Source: Xylona heveae TC161 (taxonomy: Eukaryota > Ascomycota > Xylonomycetes > Xylonales > Xylonaceae). From it: a stretch of DNA of 64,000 nucleotides. Position 1 is the first letter of the stretch. Every line of letters begins with the position of its first letter. The notes beneath the pieces were generated by a model that was not told where the DNA came from, did not search any database, and saw only the letters and a list, made by a program, of their open reading frames with translations. Of the stretch, positions 24,151 through 37,425 are shown one piece after another. The position numbers and the translations under genes were made by a program. Location of the stretch: assembly GCF_001619985.1 (NCBI RefSeq), contig NW_017264198.1, positions 1,483,618 to 1,547,617 of the forward strand. The letters run 5' to 3'.

Positions 24151-24832
24151 TTAGGCTTCTTCCACAGATTTGGGCGCGCTATTCTTAGTACGGCGCCAGA
24201 GACAAAGACTGCAGATGGCGGAGAATGCGAATAAAATGCTGCATAAATTAGCGAAATGTTATGCTGCTCAAATGGCCGCGAGACTTACCAAAGTGCAATG
24301 CTCATGCCCCAGATACTCTTCATCTCATAGCAATTAACCTTTGTGGCGCCAGCCCACTGGCTGTAATTGACCTTTCCTCCATCCTTGTCGAGACTGCTCC
24401 CCAGTGACTCCGTGAATGCATAAGCACTACTGCCATCATTTGAGGTCTTGGTGATTGCTTGGCAGTTCAAGTAAGAAAGTGGTTTTCCAACGGTCACAGC
24501 AACCACAATGACGGCGATAAGCAAGGAGCTGTCCATGATCGCGTTGAGCAAAAATGGCAAAATGATGTCAAAGTAGAGGATATAGGTTATGGCACAGTAA
24601 AGGACGGCGATGCAAGTCTGGAATTTGGTCAGCATGTCACCGACTCATAGGACAGAAGAGGACATACAATTACAAGAGTCCCAACTAGAACTGATGGCGG
24701 CGCCGTATTGCTAGACACCATCTCCGAGATAAAATTCGCAGTCATGCCAATGATGGCAATGAGTGCGACAGCCTGAAGACCGCGCACCAGGGTGAAGGTC
24801 ATACCCAGAGCACCATAATTAGGGCCGCGCAT
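24151..24832 (-). CDS. Four-helix MARVEL-domain membrane protein
   Basis: Three exons (24832-24668, 24617-24289, 24238-24151), both introns 50 bp, give 193 aa. The protein has four hydrophobic helices: about 15-37 (LQAVALIAIIGMTANFISEMV), 45-68, 78-100 (SLLIAVIVVAVTVGKPLSYL) and 150-178. An extracytoplasmic loop between helices 3 and 4 holds two cysteines (NCQAITKT and KVNCYEMK). This layout, a short N-terminus and a basic C-terminus (LWRRTKNSAPKSVEEA) fit fungal MARVEL-domain proteins, which sit in plasma-membrane or vesicle membranes and help organise membrane domains. The start is the first ATG before helix 1. Closely resembling fungal proteins are usually annotated only as MARVEL-domain; no specific role can be assigned. 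Confidence 0.85.
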
Positions 24833-26107
24833 TTTCGTGGTGTGTAGATTTTCGTTATATGAAAAGCGTTGCTGTGTCCAGTTGTTTACGAACGCGAAAT
24901 CGCAAAAAAGAAACAAATGATTATCGTGAAATTTGACAGATAGAGACGATCAGTGATAGAATTAGAGAAAGGCTTTATGGATAAAATAGCTGGTTGGCTG
25001 AATTATTTGCTTTCTGGGTCGATGAGATATCAGAAACCCGGTGGATGGATCACTGCTTAAATAATTTGAATTTCGTGCTACCCTGCCGGCAACACAAATA
25101 TAAAAATCGCTTTGAGACTGCCATAGTCGCACCATGATCTGGGTATGCGCCTTTGGATCCAATAAAATCCTTAAGAACAGCCAGGGCCAGAAAAAGCTCT
25201 AGGTTTGAAGGCGCTCCGCCCCAAACAACGATTAGCCGCCGGGCGGCTCTCGGTAGGAGAACGCGATTAATCTTCAACACTGAGACTTGAAACGAACAGC
25301 TGCTTCATGATCAGCCAAACGCCATCTTCCTGTGGCTTAATCCAAACAATATATTTTTAGGAATTTCCTTCCCTGGTGAATAGGACGCATGGCCTGAGGG
25401 TTTGCATTGTGGCAGCCAATGATGACTCCTGATCGGATCTATGATAGTATTGCCGGTCGTCAATTGTGTTGCGTTTACCTGCTTAGCTAACGAAACAGAT
25501 GTTAACATAACTAAAAAGCGAGATTAAAGCTCCTAAGTCGTGTTTGATAATCCATCGGTCTGAAACTGAACAAAAATATAGAGGGCATATCGGACACCAC
25601 GGACTAAATTTGTAGAAGGCGTTTTGTCGGCTCGCCGCGGCGTTTGCTCATTTACGTTTGGGGTAATCCGGACTGCCTCGGCAATCGTGCTCGGATTGCT
25701 TGTATCAAACAGCGACCATTAGCCGCAGAGAGTGATGTGAGGATAGTTCACATATCTATTCCGTACTCATACCAAAAGCAAAGAGCCAAGTCTAAGTACT
25801 GCCCGGATTATTGCTAAGGTCAATTATTCACGGCCGGCCAGGGATTGCCTGAAGCAAGTTGAGATCACGGTCGATTATCTGAGTAGTTCCCTTTGAGCCA
25901 TGCAACCATACCGGAGATGGTAGTCCGTTGCGGTACCTCACTGTTATCGTGCAGCTTATCGGGGACGGTCCCTCCAGCGCCTAGCTCCGCTTCGGCTCCT
26001 CTCCCTTGTGACGGTCCTACAAAATGGTACTTGTTCGCATTTCCTCTTCGTGTCTTTCCACTCTCTTGATTTGCTCTGGAGAAGAGGTGGCGTAGATTAC
26101 ATGCAAA
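24833..26107. other. Intergenic region between divergent genes
   Basis: Upstream region of the MARVEL gene (minus) and the amidase gene (plus). Open frames are short and of low quality; no repeat stands out. Confidence 0.5.
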
Positions 26108-28061
26108 ATGGTTTACCCCTTGGGCTATTTTCAACACCAGCGGGATTGGTGAGCTCTCTCTTCTCCTCCGTACCCGAGACTGGAGCTGACAGCTAAGCTA
26201 GCAAGCACAAGCAGCAGGAACGTGCCTCGCGCATAGCGACACTCCCCGCACCATATCTACTTCCCATTCTGCAACAAGATAGAGACCTCTTGGAAAAGCC
26301 CATCGAAGAGCTAGTTCAAGATGTCCACAAGCAGCTGGTCAGCCCAATTGACATCCTTCGCACCTATGGAAAAGTGGCCGTGAAAGCACACCACAAGACC
26401 AATTGCTTGACAGAAGTCATGATTCCGCAAGCTGAGAAATGGGCTAAGAATGATGTCAATTTGGAGGGTCCGCTAGCGGGAATCCCAGTGTCCTTGAAAG
26501 ATACAATCATTGTAGGAGGGTTTGATGCCACTGTGGGCTATTCTCGCTATGCGAATAAACCATTCCCTGAAGACGGGCCCATGGTACGACTCTTAAAAGA
26601 TGCAGGTAATTTTGTACATTTCCTCCAGCCGAATTTGACTAACGCAAAGAAGGTGCTGTTCCATATGTGAAGACAAATATACCCATCACTCTTCTTTCCT
26701 TCGAATCTACCAATGATGTTTGTACCACCTAGGCACCTCTTTCTGCCAAATATAGATCTAACAGGAACCAGGTCTGGGGTCGTTGTACGAACCCTCACAA
26801 TTCCAAATATTCACCTGGCGGCTCAACCGGCGGTGAATCGGCTCTTTTGGCCTTTGGAGGTGGCAGAATCGGTGTTGGGTCGGACGTGGCCGGTTCGGTA
26901 CGGGTACCAGCTCACTTTTCTGGAATCTATTCACTGCGGTGCTCGACAGGCCGCTGGCCCAAGTTAGGGACAAACACAAGCATGCCGGGTCAGGAAGGTA
27001 TACCCTCTGTGTATAGCCCCATGTCGCGGACGTTGGGGGACTTGACATACTTTACAAGGAGCCTGATCTCGATGAAGCCCTGGAAATATGATCATTCGGT
27101 ACATCCAATTGAGTGGAACGCTGAGGCCGAAAGCCAAGCCATGGAGAAGAAGATACTTCGCGTCGGTGTGCTTCGAGATGACGGTACGTAATAACCCTTA
27201 AAGATTATTGCTCCCCATTGCTTATCGACGTAGGTGTCGTGACTCCATCTCCGGCTTGCACACGTGCTCTTGACCAGGTCGTATCGGCTCTTCGAGCTGA
27301 AGGCCATGAAATTGTCGAGGCTGATCCACCTTCGCCTTACGAAGCACTCGTGATTGCCTCTCAACTGCTGCTGGCTGATGGCACGGAAACCTTCCGATCC
27401 TTTTTCCGTACTGGTGAATGGGATGATCCCGGCGCTGCTATTATGCGGTTTTACATCAAGCTTCCTAGCCCCATCAGATATCTTCATTACCTGTGGGTCA
27501 AGTACATTCGACGAGACGATGTTTGGGCGGGGCTGCTTCGGGCTTGGCGTCCCAAAACAGTGACTGAACAATGGAAGCTTGTAGCTCAACGTGAACTTTA
27601 TAAGGCGCGATGGCACGCATGGTGGGAAAATGACGCCCAATTAGACGTTCTACTTACGGTGCCTAATGCTACTCCGGCGGTACCCCATGATGGCATGAAG
27701 CAAGCAGTTAGCAGTTGTGGATACACGTTCCTCTTCAATCTGGTAAGATACTCGCAGAGTCTCCAAGGAAAAAAATTACTGATTCTGTCCCTAGCTCGAT
27801 TATACCAGTGGCGTGCTCCCCGTGACAAGAGTCGACCAAAGCCTCGATCAATTACCCAAGAGTTTCCGTCTTAGTTCATTGAATGGAGTTGCTCGCGGGG
27901 CATATGTCCACTACGATGCCACCAAGATGCACGGTCTACCGGTGGGAGTTCAGGTGGTGGGACAGCGCCTCCAAGAAGAGAAGGTGCTTAGCATAATGCA
28001 AAGAATTGAAGATGCTCTAGACCGGAGGGGCGGCAAGTACGAGTTGATGGCAATTGAATGA
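26108..28061 (+). CDS. Amidase (acetamidase/amidase-signature family)
   Basis: Six exons: 26108-26148, 26202-26605, 26653-26717, 26772-27183, 27234-27742 and 27795-28061. Introns are 47-54 bp and the protein is 565 aa, the normal length for fungal acetamidases. The catalytic Ser-cisSer-Lys triad is intact: Lys113 in GIPVSLKDT, cis-Ser188 in SPGGSTGGES and nucleophile Ser212 in SDVAGSVRVP. These enzymes hydrolyse small amides to acid plus ammonia in the cytosol, often for nitrogen or carbon scavenging; the exact substrate is unknown. The second Ser of the usual GGSSGG is Thr here, a tolerated change. The third intron uses a GTTTGT donor. A start at 26101 is rejected because it runs in the wrong frame. 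A subtelomere-proximal, stand-alone amidase is common in soil fungi. Confidence 0.9.
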
Positions 28062-29425
28062 TGAAAAGCGTCATTTATATATTCACTAAGGAGATATCTT
28101 TATCCATTTATTACAATGGCATGCGTTTTTAAACGCGTCTGAATGTACCTTAATATGTAACTACCGCGTACCAGACGTCTCCTGTCAGCTTATCGATAGA
28201 CGATTCTGGGGGGTTTTCTCGTCAGCTGACAGCGTGTTCTTATCGCGCGCCTTTAGCGATCTGCTGAGACCGCGATGACTCTGCGATTGACGTTGCTGAC
28301 GAGCTGAAGAAATTAATTACAACTATACACTCAATCAATTGAATTGATTCTTGAAGAAGGCACTATTTCTTTGCAGTTACGGCCTGAATTTCTGATAATG
28401 TGAAGCACTTACAATACAGGCACGGGAAAAAGTGATCAACAAATATTAGATATCGTTCACAAATGCTACGATTTATCAAAGCATGTGAGATCCCGCAGCC
28501 AGTCAACAATGCCTTTGAAAGCAAGTCTGCACAGGAGACAAGAGCCGAGGTTTTCATTGAGAAGAACTTGACAATGGAGAAGCACGTCCCTCCCCGTGGG
28601 AAGGTGTCGGGGCCAATCTAGGCATTGTACCTGAGCATACATTCCGATGGGTCTCCAGGGAGGGGCAGCCTTGTGAGCTCAGAACACAACGATACGAAAC
28701 ACAAAACAAGAGCGCGACGCGCGCTGATGCTGAGGGGCAACAAAATAGACGTCGGCAGAGTAACGCCAATCCCACGATGCTTGAGTTTCATCGGGGGAAC
28801 CGACGGGACCGACGGAAAGGTAGGAGATGGATATTCAGGGTGGCGCAGAAGGTATGTACGGCAATCTCCCGCTGCCCAGACAATTGCCCGAATGCGGAAA
28901 GTTTGCTGATTTTGAGAGTTTGGCGATGGCGGGTCGCCCCCTTGTGCACGAGATCTCGCTCGGCTGTTTAATATTATCAGCATTGTTGTTTGGATTTTGC
29001 GAAGCATGTTCCCTAATCTCTTTCTATGGGGGTGGTCGTGGCTGGAATGGATAATCATGCACACTCGATCCAAAGCCAATCCGTTCACGGCACAACGCGT
29101 GGGTGGTCAGTGCCAAATGCCATCTAGACTGCCATGTTTGGACATTCCATGTTGTTGTATAGACACAATCAACATTCCCCGTTGTTTACTTATAGTCGAC
29201 TGAGAAGGCTTCCCTTCAGATTCTTCACCTGCATTGCCTTCTTCTTCAAGATACAGTCTTTCGTTCAAAGCAATTGTGTGGGTTTGTCCCGCAGTGACAA
29301 CCTACAACCTTCATTCGTTTTTCAAGTCTCGAGCAGTTGACCGTTCGTTGTCGGCTGCTCCTATTTTCCTTTCTTGTTTTCCACCTAAAATATATTACAT
29401 TCGTTGATTACAACTAATACGCAAA
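28062..29425. other. Upstream region of the laccase gene
   Basis: No supported gene. The long minus-strand frame at 28618-29088 is low-complexity and lacks an initiating exon. Pyrimidine-rich sequence just before 29426 looks like a leader. Confidence 0.5.
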
Positions 29426-31587
29426 ATGCATTCGTTTCTGTCACTCGCTTTCGCCCTGTCTGTTGGCTTTCCAGCTTTGAGCCATGCCGGACCTTGTGTT
29501 CCATCTGGACAGAGCGCAACTACAACCACCCAAGCTGCGGCGGTCTCGGGATCATCTGGATCATATGGATCAAGTGGATCCTCTGCTGCAGCATCATCAT
29601 CATCTTCCGCGCCTTCAGCATATTCCAATTCCTCATCAAATAGCTACTACTCATCCTACGGGTGCTCGAGCAACACCCCATTCAATCGATCATCATGGTG
29701 CAATGGTTATAATCTAACCACCAATCCATATACCACAATCCCAGATACCGGCAACACTGTCGAGGTGAGTGATTTGAATATTACTCTGCGAGAACATCTC
29801 TCACATGTGGTCCGAACAGTACTGGTTTGAGCTTGGAAACTATACAGCTGCACCTGATGGGGTCTCGAGGGATGTCTTGCTGATCAATGGCATTTTCCCC
29901 GGCCCTACAATCGAAGCAAATTGGGGAGACACTGTTGGTAAGCGACACTATCTCTGACTCTCCATAACACCGAATTACTAACTCGAGTGAAGTGGTGCAC
30001 TTCAAAAATAACCTGCAAACTAATGGATCGTCGCTTCATTTCCACGGTGTTCGCCAGAACAAGACCAATCAAATGGACGGAACTGTCTCAATCACACAAT
30101 GCCCAGTAGCGGTATGTTGGAAAATGCTTTACAAAGGGTGTACTTGTGCTGACGCTGTTTCCTAGCCCGGTGATAGCTACACCTACACGTGGAAAGCTTC
30201 GCAGTATGGCTCCTCTTGGTACCACTCTCACTTTGGACTTCAAACTTGGGAGGGCGCCTTCGGTAAGGTTTCATTGTAAATAATCTCAAAAATTTCCCGG
30301 TCTCTAATTGTACTCGCAGGAGGCATTGTCATTCACGGTCCTGCTACGGCCGACTATGACACCGATCTAGGAAATCTTTTCATGAACGATTGGAGTCATG
30401 AGACCGTCGACGAACTTTACGACTACGCTGAGGCAACCGGTCCACCAACCATGGACAATGCCTTGATCAATGGAACAAATGTTTATAACTCGACCGGAGA
30501 GCGGTTCGAGGTTGTGTTTTCTTATGGTACCAAGTACTTGCTTCGCCTGGTCAACAGCGCCATCAATACCCACTTCAAGTTCTCGATTGACAACCACACC
30601 TTGACTGTGATTGCAATGGACTTTGTTCCTATCGTGCCTTTTGAGACGGACTACATCAGCATCGGCATCGGTAAGGCTTTCGTTCAATATGTAAAAGACG
30701 TGCACTGACAAAAATAAAGGCCAGCGCTACGATGTTATTGTCGAGGCCAATCAGACGGTGGGAGATTATTGGCTACGTGCCATTCCTCAAACCGCTTGCA
30801 GTTACACGGACAATGTCGATAATATTAAGGGTATCGTCCGGTACGATTCTTCGAGCACAGCTGATCCGACCACGACGGCGTATGACATGCCAAATGACTG
30901 CAATGATGAGCCCGCGGCATCTCTTGTACCTTACGTCGCACTCAACGTTGGACCTGATTCTTCCCCTGAAGATCTGAATGTGACCTCGTTCTTCACAAGC
31001 GACAACCTTTTCCGGTGGGCGATCAACAATGTTTCAATGGCCTTGAACTGGCAAAACCCCACACTCCTCCAGGTCTATGATGGCGTCTCAAACTTCACTG
31101 CCAATGAAAGTGTCGTTGAGGTCAATGGAGTGAATGAGTGGGTCTATACTGTCATTGAGACCACGGATGAGGTTCCTCACCCCATTCATTTGCACGGTAA
31201 GTTTCTTCCTTTTCCTGTTTGACAAACCCCAGGATTTAAATTCTGACGTGCCCGGCAGGACACGACTTCTTCGTGATCGCTTCTGGAACAGGTTCTTTCG
31301 ACCTTTCTTCCGGAAACTATACAACCACCAACCCCCCTCGAAGGGACGTTGCCATGCTTCCCGGTAATGGGTATCTCGCCATCGCTTTCCAGACAGACAA
31401 TCCTGGAGCTTGGCCTCTGCACTGCCACATTGGATGGCACCAAGAAATGGGATTCGCTGTACAGTTCGTTGAACGGTACGATGAAATCAAGCCTTTGATT
31501 GACTTTGATGTTTTGAACAGCACCTGTTCGGCCTGGGATGCTTGGCAGGACGCGAACAACGTTGTGGATGATACCTCGGGTATATAG
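29426..31587 (+). CDS. Secreted laccase (multicopper oxidase)
   Basis: Seven exons: 29426-29764, 29820-29937, 29993-30111, 30166-30262, 30320-30670, 30720-31196 and 31259-31587. The protein is 609 aa. A signal peptide (MHSFLSLAFALSVGFPALSHA) is followed by an unusually Ser-rich linker to about residue 85. All four copper motifs are present: HFHG (168-171), WYHSHFG (His212, His214), HPIHLHGH (495-502) and HCHIGWHQEMGF (555-566). Cys556 is the type-1 copper ligand and Phe566 takes the axial position, which in characterised laccases goes with a high redox potential. Many N-glycosylation sequons occur. The C-terminus ends ..DDTSGI, resembling the DSG(I/L/V) tail of ascomycete laccases that plugs the solvent channel. 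The enzyme oxidises phenols and reduces O2 to water outside the cell; roles in pigment or lignin chemistry are possible. Confidence 0.95.
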
Positions 31588-33159
31588 TTGCCTCGTCAGG
31601 ATTTCTCTTTTCTTTCCTCGAACACATTTTTCTTTAATTTTGCAGTCTCTTCTTCTTTAGAGCATATCGGATACATTCTTACCGGGGAGTCTTTGCCGGT
31701 GTGATACAAATCTTTTTTTCTTTCATTTGTTTCATCGCTTCTCGAAAATCGCGTGGGGGGTTTCACATTGTGGCCGTACTCGGGCCTGTTATCTTGTACA
31801 CGTGTTACGCCTGAAGGCAGAAGTCGATCGTTTCCTCTTTTCTTCTAATGTATCTAGGCTTTTTCTTGCGTTAAACCCTGTGGTAGAGCTTGCCTTTGGC
31901 CATTCAATGTACTCTAGCCGATAATCATTAGTATTATTCGATCTACCTATTCATTGACGATCTATTTCTGATATTGGTGTATATCAAGTCATTATACTTA
32001 GGGCGCTTGACACCTGATTAACTCCCGTCAAACAGCCCTTCTTGGTTATGTTATGAGGTTCGTGGCGGCCTCTGTGACAGAAATGACAGGAGGCTCTTGA
32101 ACAAACAACACGTATGATTCCCGCCAATGAGCTATGATCCATATTTGAGCCCTAAACACTTGGCTTTTCTTGGGTGGCATTTTGTGGCTTGTAAGCGCAT
32201 TAAAACCGGTTGTGCAACAGAAATGCATGTAGCTTCCTCACCCTTGGCCATCTTTCCACTTGCGGCCATGCGTAGGCTTGACCCTGACATGTTCTTGATA
32301 AGGCATCGCAAGAAGCACTTCTGACTCGAGGGAAGCACAGGAGACCAAACTTATCCTTGTCAGCTGCTTTTACTGCGACGCATGTCTCAAGCAGAGACAG
32401 TGACATTGTAATACTTCATCTGCATTACTCCGTAACCTCGGAGCTATATAAGCGACCGCATTAATGATATACCTTAAATATAGGTAGTTAATACGATGCT
32501 TGTCCTGTGTTACAACCCGATAGTCGTCACAGACGTTACCTTATATATGTTATATTTGTCTTCTGCCGGTGCAAGCCGCCGCCAAGCCTACTGAACAATC
32601 CAGGAACAGAGGTCATGACGATCATGATTACTTGCATCGATGCAAAGAGCTCGTCACATGGTCGCGTACAGAACCTTGAGATTGCGTTGGAAAGGTAACA
32701 CTTGCGGCTGTTGATACGTGATCTCAATCGCCCTTGGCCAAGGGAAAAACCTCTCGTGTTGATCTGTACCATCCCTTGCCTTTTCCTAAATTTGCTCAGC
32801 TCCCCTTGGTGGTGGTATGCTGAGCTCTCCTTTCTTCTTGCTGAGTATTATTAACTTCGTATCGCTAATTTACATTCCTTCCCCGCGCACCTCCCTTGCT
32901 TGGGGAGCTCTCTGGGCTCCAGATGACTTCCATAGCCGTTTATGGATCTCGGCTTGAGCATTGTGTACCTGTCGACCAAGCCGTGAGCCTTCCTATTTTG
33001 ACTATGGATTGTTCATATTGAGGCTTGGCCTAATCTTTTGCACATCGCATCGTCCTTCCCCACAACCACCGTCATTGCGTTAAACAACAAACACAAACAT
33101 CCATCTTCTCAGCAACAACCAGATGATTTTGCTAGTCTTGCTCTTTGGCTTTTCGAAAC
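31588..33159. other. Intergenic region between laccase and AflR-type regulator
   Basis: No supported gene. It carries a TACTCCGTA half-palindrome at 32426-32434 and, before 33160, a pyrimidine-rich leader with CAACAA repeats. Confidence 0.5.
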
Positions 33160-34425
33160 ATGTCTGCCGAGACTTATTCACATCATCCGGCCCGGCCTGG
33201 CCTTATCAATGCTAAAATCAAACCGCGAAAACTCCGAGAAGCATGCGATAATTGTCATGTAGCAAAAGTGAAATGCACCAAGTCAAGGCCGACTTGCGAT
33301 CGCTGTCACTCTGCTGGTGCTCCCTGTACTTACAGTCCGTCTGCGCGGATGGGTAAACCTCGCCAACGAGCATCTACTGATCAGCCCAAGGTCCAGGCGC
33401 CGGCGACCTATCTACGATCCGCGAGCTTATCATCGGTTGGTCACTCAAACTTGGGAATGGACTTGACTGCCGGACTGAAATGGTTCGATGTTTCGGACGT
33501 GGATACTTTTAGCTTTCCTCGCAATGACGGATTCCAGCCATCTCTGAGCGAAGCAGAATATAACTTCAGCCCATTAGATTTACTACTGGATGCCGAAAAT
33601 GGGCACATGACCCCGAATGAAGATGCTCCGAGGCATGATTCATTTGGAACGAGATCCCCATCATCTGTTGATTTTCTCTCATCGTCGGCAGAGGGCGCTC
33701 TGGCCGATTCGCCGACCGATAGCTGTCCTTCGCTCTCGCTCGGCCCAGCGGATATGTCTTTGAAATACCAGTGGCACCCATCCATCCTCTCTGACGATTA
33801 CCAGCAGCTGCTAGAAATGAAGGCACCTTCACCACGGCCATATCCGACACCAGGGTCAACACATCATTCCCTAGAACACAATCCGCTTCTCACAAAATGT
33901 AATTGCGCTTCCCTTTCCCTACAGACAATGCAAAATCTCTTCTCCCACTTCGAACCATCGACGGCATTGCAAAGCTCTCCTTTGGATCTTGCTCTCTCAA
34001 CCAACAAGGAAGCGATAGCACATTGTTCGGCAATGCTAGACTGTGATACCTGTCTTACGAGCCCCGATGGAAGTGCCATCGTCATGCTTCTGGCAATTCT
34101 TCTCGGAAAAATTGTTGCCTTTTACACTTCGGCGTGCCGCACGTATTTTTCAACCCCGGTCGATTCTAGAACAGAACCGGGAACTCTTCATCTCTCTCTG
34201 GGTGCCTATCGGATCGAAGGCGAGTCAAAAAGAAAACTCGAGATGGAGATTCTGCTCATTGAACTGCGCATGGTCGAGGCAACCTACAACAAGTTTAAGG
34301 AGACGTGTAACATCCTGCGGCAGACGCACCAGCATGCGTCTGGCGTCTATGATGCCATGATAGTTTATCTGGCAAGGGAATTGAATGCTGCTATTCTCGC
34401 AGCCACTTCGAACATAGTTGAATGA
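33160..34425 (+). CDS. Zn2Cys6 transcription factor, AflR-type
   Basis: Single exon, 421 aa. The Zn2Cys6 cluster lies close to the N-terminus (Cys 29, 32, 39, 46, 49, 56; REACDNCHVAKVKCTKSRPT), preceded by basic residues. A Ser/Pro-rich region covers about 60-240. The C-terminal part (about 245-420) matches the aflatoxin-regulator layout: KCNCASLSLQTM, a conserved cysteine cluster (AMLDCDTC), then helices around MLLAILLGKIVAFY and MEILLIELRMVEATY. Such proteins regulate secondary-metabolite clusters in the nucleus. No polyketide or peptide synthase is visible in this window, so the target may be elsewhere, or the gene may control the neighbouring laccase 1.5 kb upstream (inference only). The start is the first ATG in frame; a longer non-ATG extension is not supported. 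Confidence 0.9.
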   Translation: MSAETYSHHPARPGLINAKIKPRKLREACDNCHVAKVKCTKSRPTCDRCHSAGAPCTYSPSARMGKPRQRASTDQPKVQAPATYLRSASLSSVGHSNLGMDLTAGLKWFDVSDVDTFSFPRNDGFQPSLSEAEYNFSPLDLLLDAENGHMTPNEDAPRHDSFGTRSPSSVDFLSSSAEGALADSPTDSCPSLSLGPADMSLKYQWHPSILSDDYQQLLEMKAPSPRPYPTPGSTHHSLEHNPLLTKCNCASLSLQTMQNLFSHFEPSTALQSSPLDLALSTNKEAIAHCSAMLDCDTCLTSPDGSAIVMLLAILLGKIVAFYTSACRTYFSTPVDSRTEPGTLHLSLGAYRIEGESKRKLEMEILLIELRMVEATYNKFKETCNILRQTHQHASGVYDAMIVYLARELNAAILAATSNIVE

Positions 34426-35083
34426 GCTGCTATTTTGTATAAAGATGGCGTTTACATGTCTTCTGTTGTCACGGGCATGATGTTGCTTGATATCTCTCGG
34501 TGTTTTGCTGGAGTCACGTAGTAATGACTAGAAGGACAATGGGTTTGATTTCCGCCATAAATGTTAGAATGATTAGGAACCTAGTATTTATCTATCATCT
34601 CCTACAACACTTGAGTTCATCACCTTTGTATTCCATGCACCCTTTTCCGATCATTTGAAGCAGTGCATTAATAATGTGACATGAGATGTGTCCATGATCA
34701 TTCGGAATAAGACCTGTAATCCATTGAGTGGCGTGCTTCTATTCCCAGTAATGGCTTGGATCCAAAGACAACTCATCCGCCCTAGATCTCCAGCGTACGA
34801 GTATTTGGCCATCACAGGGTAGAGCTGGGTAGTCCGTAAGCTGACGATAATACTTTGTGCAATGTTGATTGCTGTTTTAAGGGGCGGCACACGCTCTGGC
34901 AGACTGAAAGACCAGCTAGTGCATTCATGTACAACTGGCGCTTACAGTGTTCTATATACAGTAGCCAGTTCATGAATTTTACTAGATAAGGTAGTAAAGT
35001 GTAGTACAATTATATTTAATCTACTTCGTGGCTTGGATGATCAGGTGGTTTAAAAGATATACTAATAACGTTAGTGATGTTGG
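34426..35083. other. 3' flanks of convergent genes
   Basis: AT-rich sequence between two convergent genes, with no supported coding region. Confidence 0.55.
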
Positions 35084-36551
<1,468 letters not shown>

Positions 36552-37425
36552 TGTGAATCCGTCTACCAAGTATAAAAAATTTCCCAATTTTCATTCTATC
36601 GTGGTCAAAATATTTCTCACCAGGACTACTCCATATCTGACTTGTCCGAGATTTACTGATAACCACTCTTTTTGGATATTCCGCCGAATGATGACGGTCT
36701 AACTAAAAGTAGATAGCGAAGCGAGCTGACTGGTCGTTCATGTGCTTTAAAAAGAACATGACTTTCTATTGGCTGATATTAATCGCGACCTGACGTTGAT
36801 CAGGCGTTCCGGATACGGGAGAGTCTCTGCTGTGGCTATACGAAGTAGGTATACTTCAGCCAAAGTTAAACACTGCTTAAACCTAATCGCTCCAAAAACC
36901 CCAGCTTACGGCTCCCTGAACTTCACCGTTCCCGTTAAATAATTTCCACCAAATCCGTCCGGTTCAGTTTCGCGCGAACTTGCAGACGCCCTCTTTTGCA
37001 GCTGTTGAGATCGAAACTTGTCACCTTTTCTTCATCTTGCGTTCGATATATTTCAACACGCAACGGCCTTGATTGAGTTGGTCGAAGAGGATGTGGTGCT
37101 CCCCAGAGCGTTGCTGAGGGATACGGCACCCATCTCCTGTTTGGATACACTCGTTCAGAACCCTTTCGTTAAGCAGGGACAATCTGTCGACCGAAACTTG
37201 GGGATTTTTCTTCGCCCGTATCTTCAGCTTTAGAGCTCGCCTCAACCGGGAAAACAGGAATTAATCAACGTCGTCAACGTGCAGCCAGTTGGAGGATTTG
37301 TTGCCCGGCCGCGGCGTCGCGTCCTTCCGCGCCCTCAGAAGGAAGTGAATGAGGTGAAGGGTGTCGATGACCTTGTGTCACGAGTGCATCGGACTCTCTT
37401 CTTCTCTGCCACTGGTTGATGAGCT
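36552..37425. other. Divergent promoter region, kinase and TRP-like genes
   Basis: Upstream region of both the SRPK-like gene (minus) and the TRP-like gene (plus). Short open frames only. Confidence 0.5.

Noticed and set aside
28618-29088. 156-codon minus-strand frame upstream of the laccase
   Set aside because: Low-complexity composition, competing frames on the plus strand, and no family motif.
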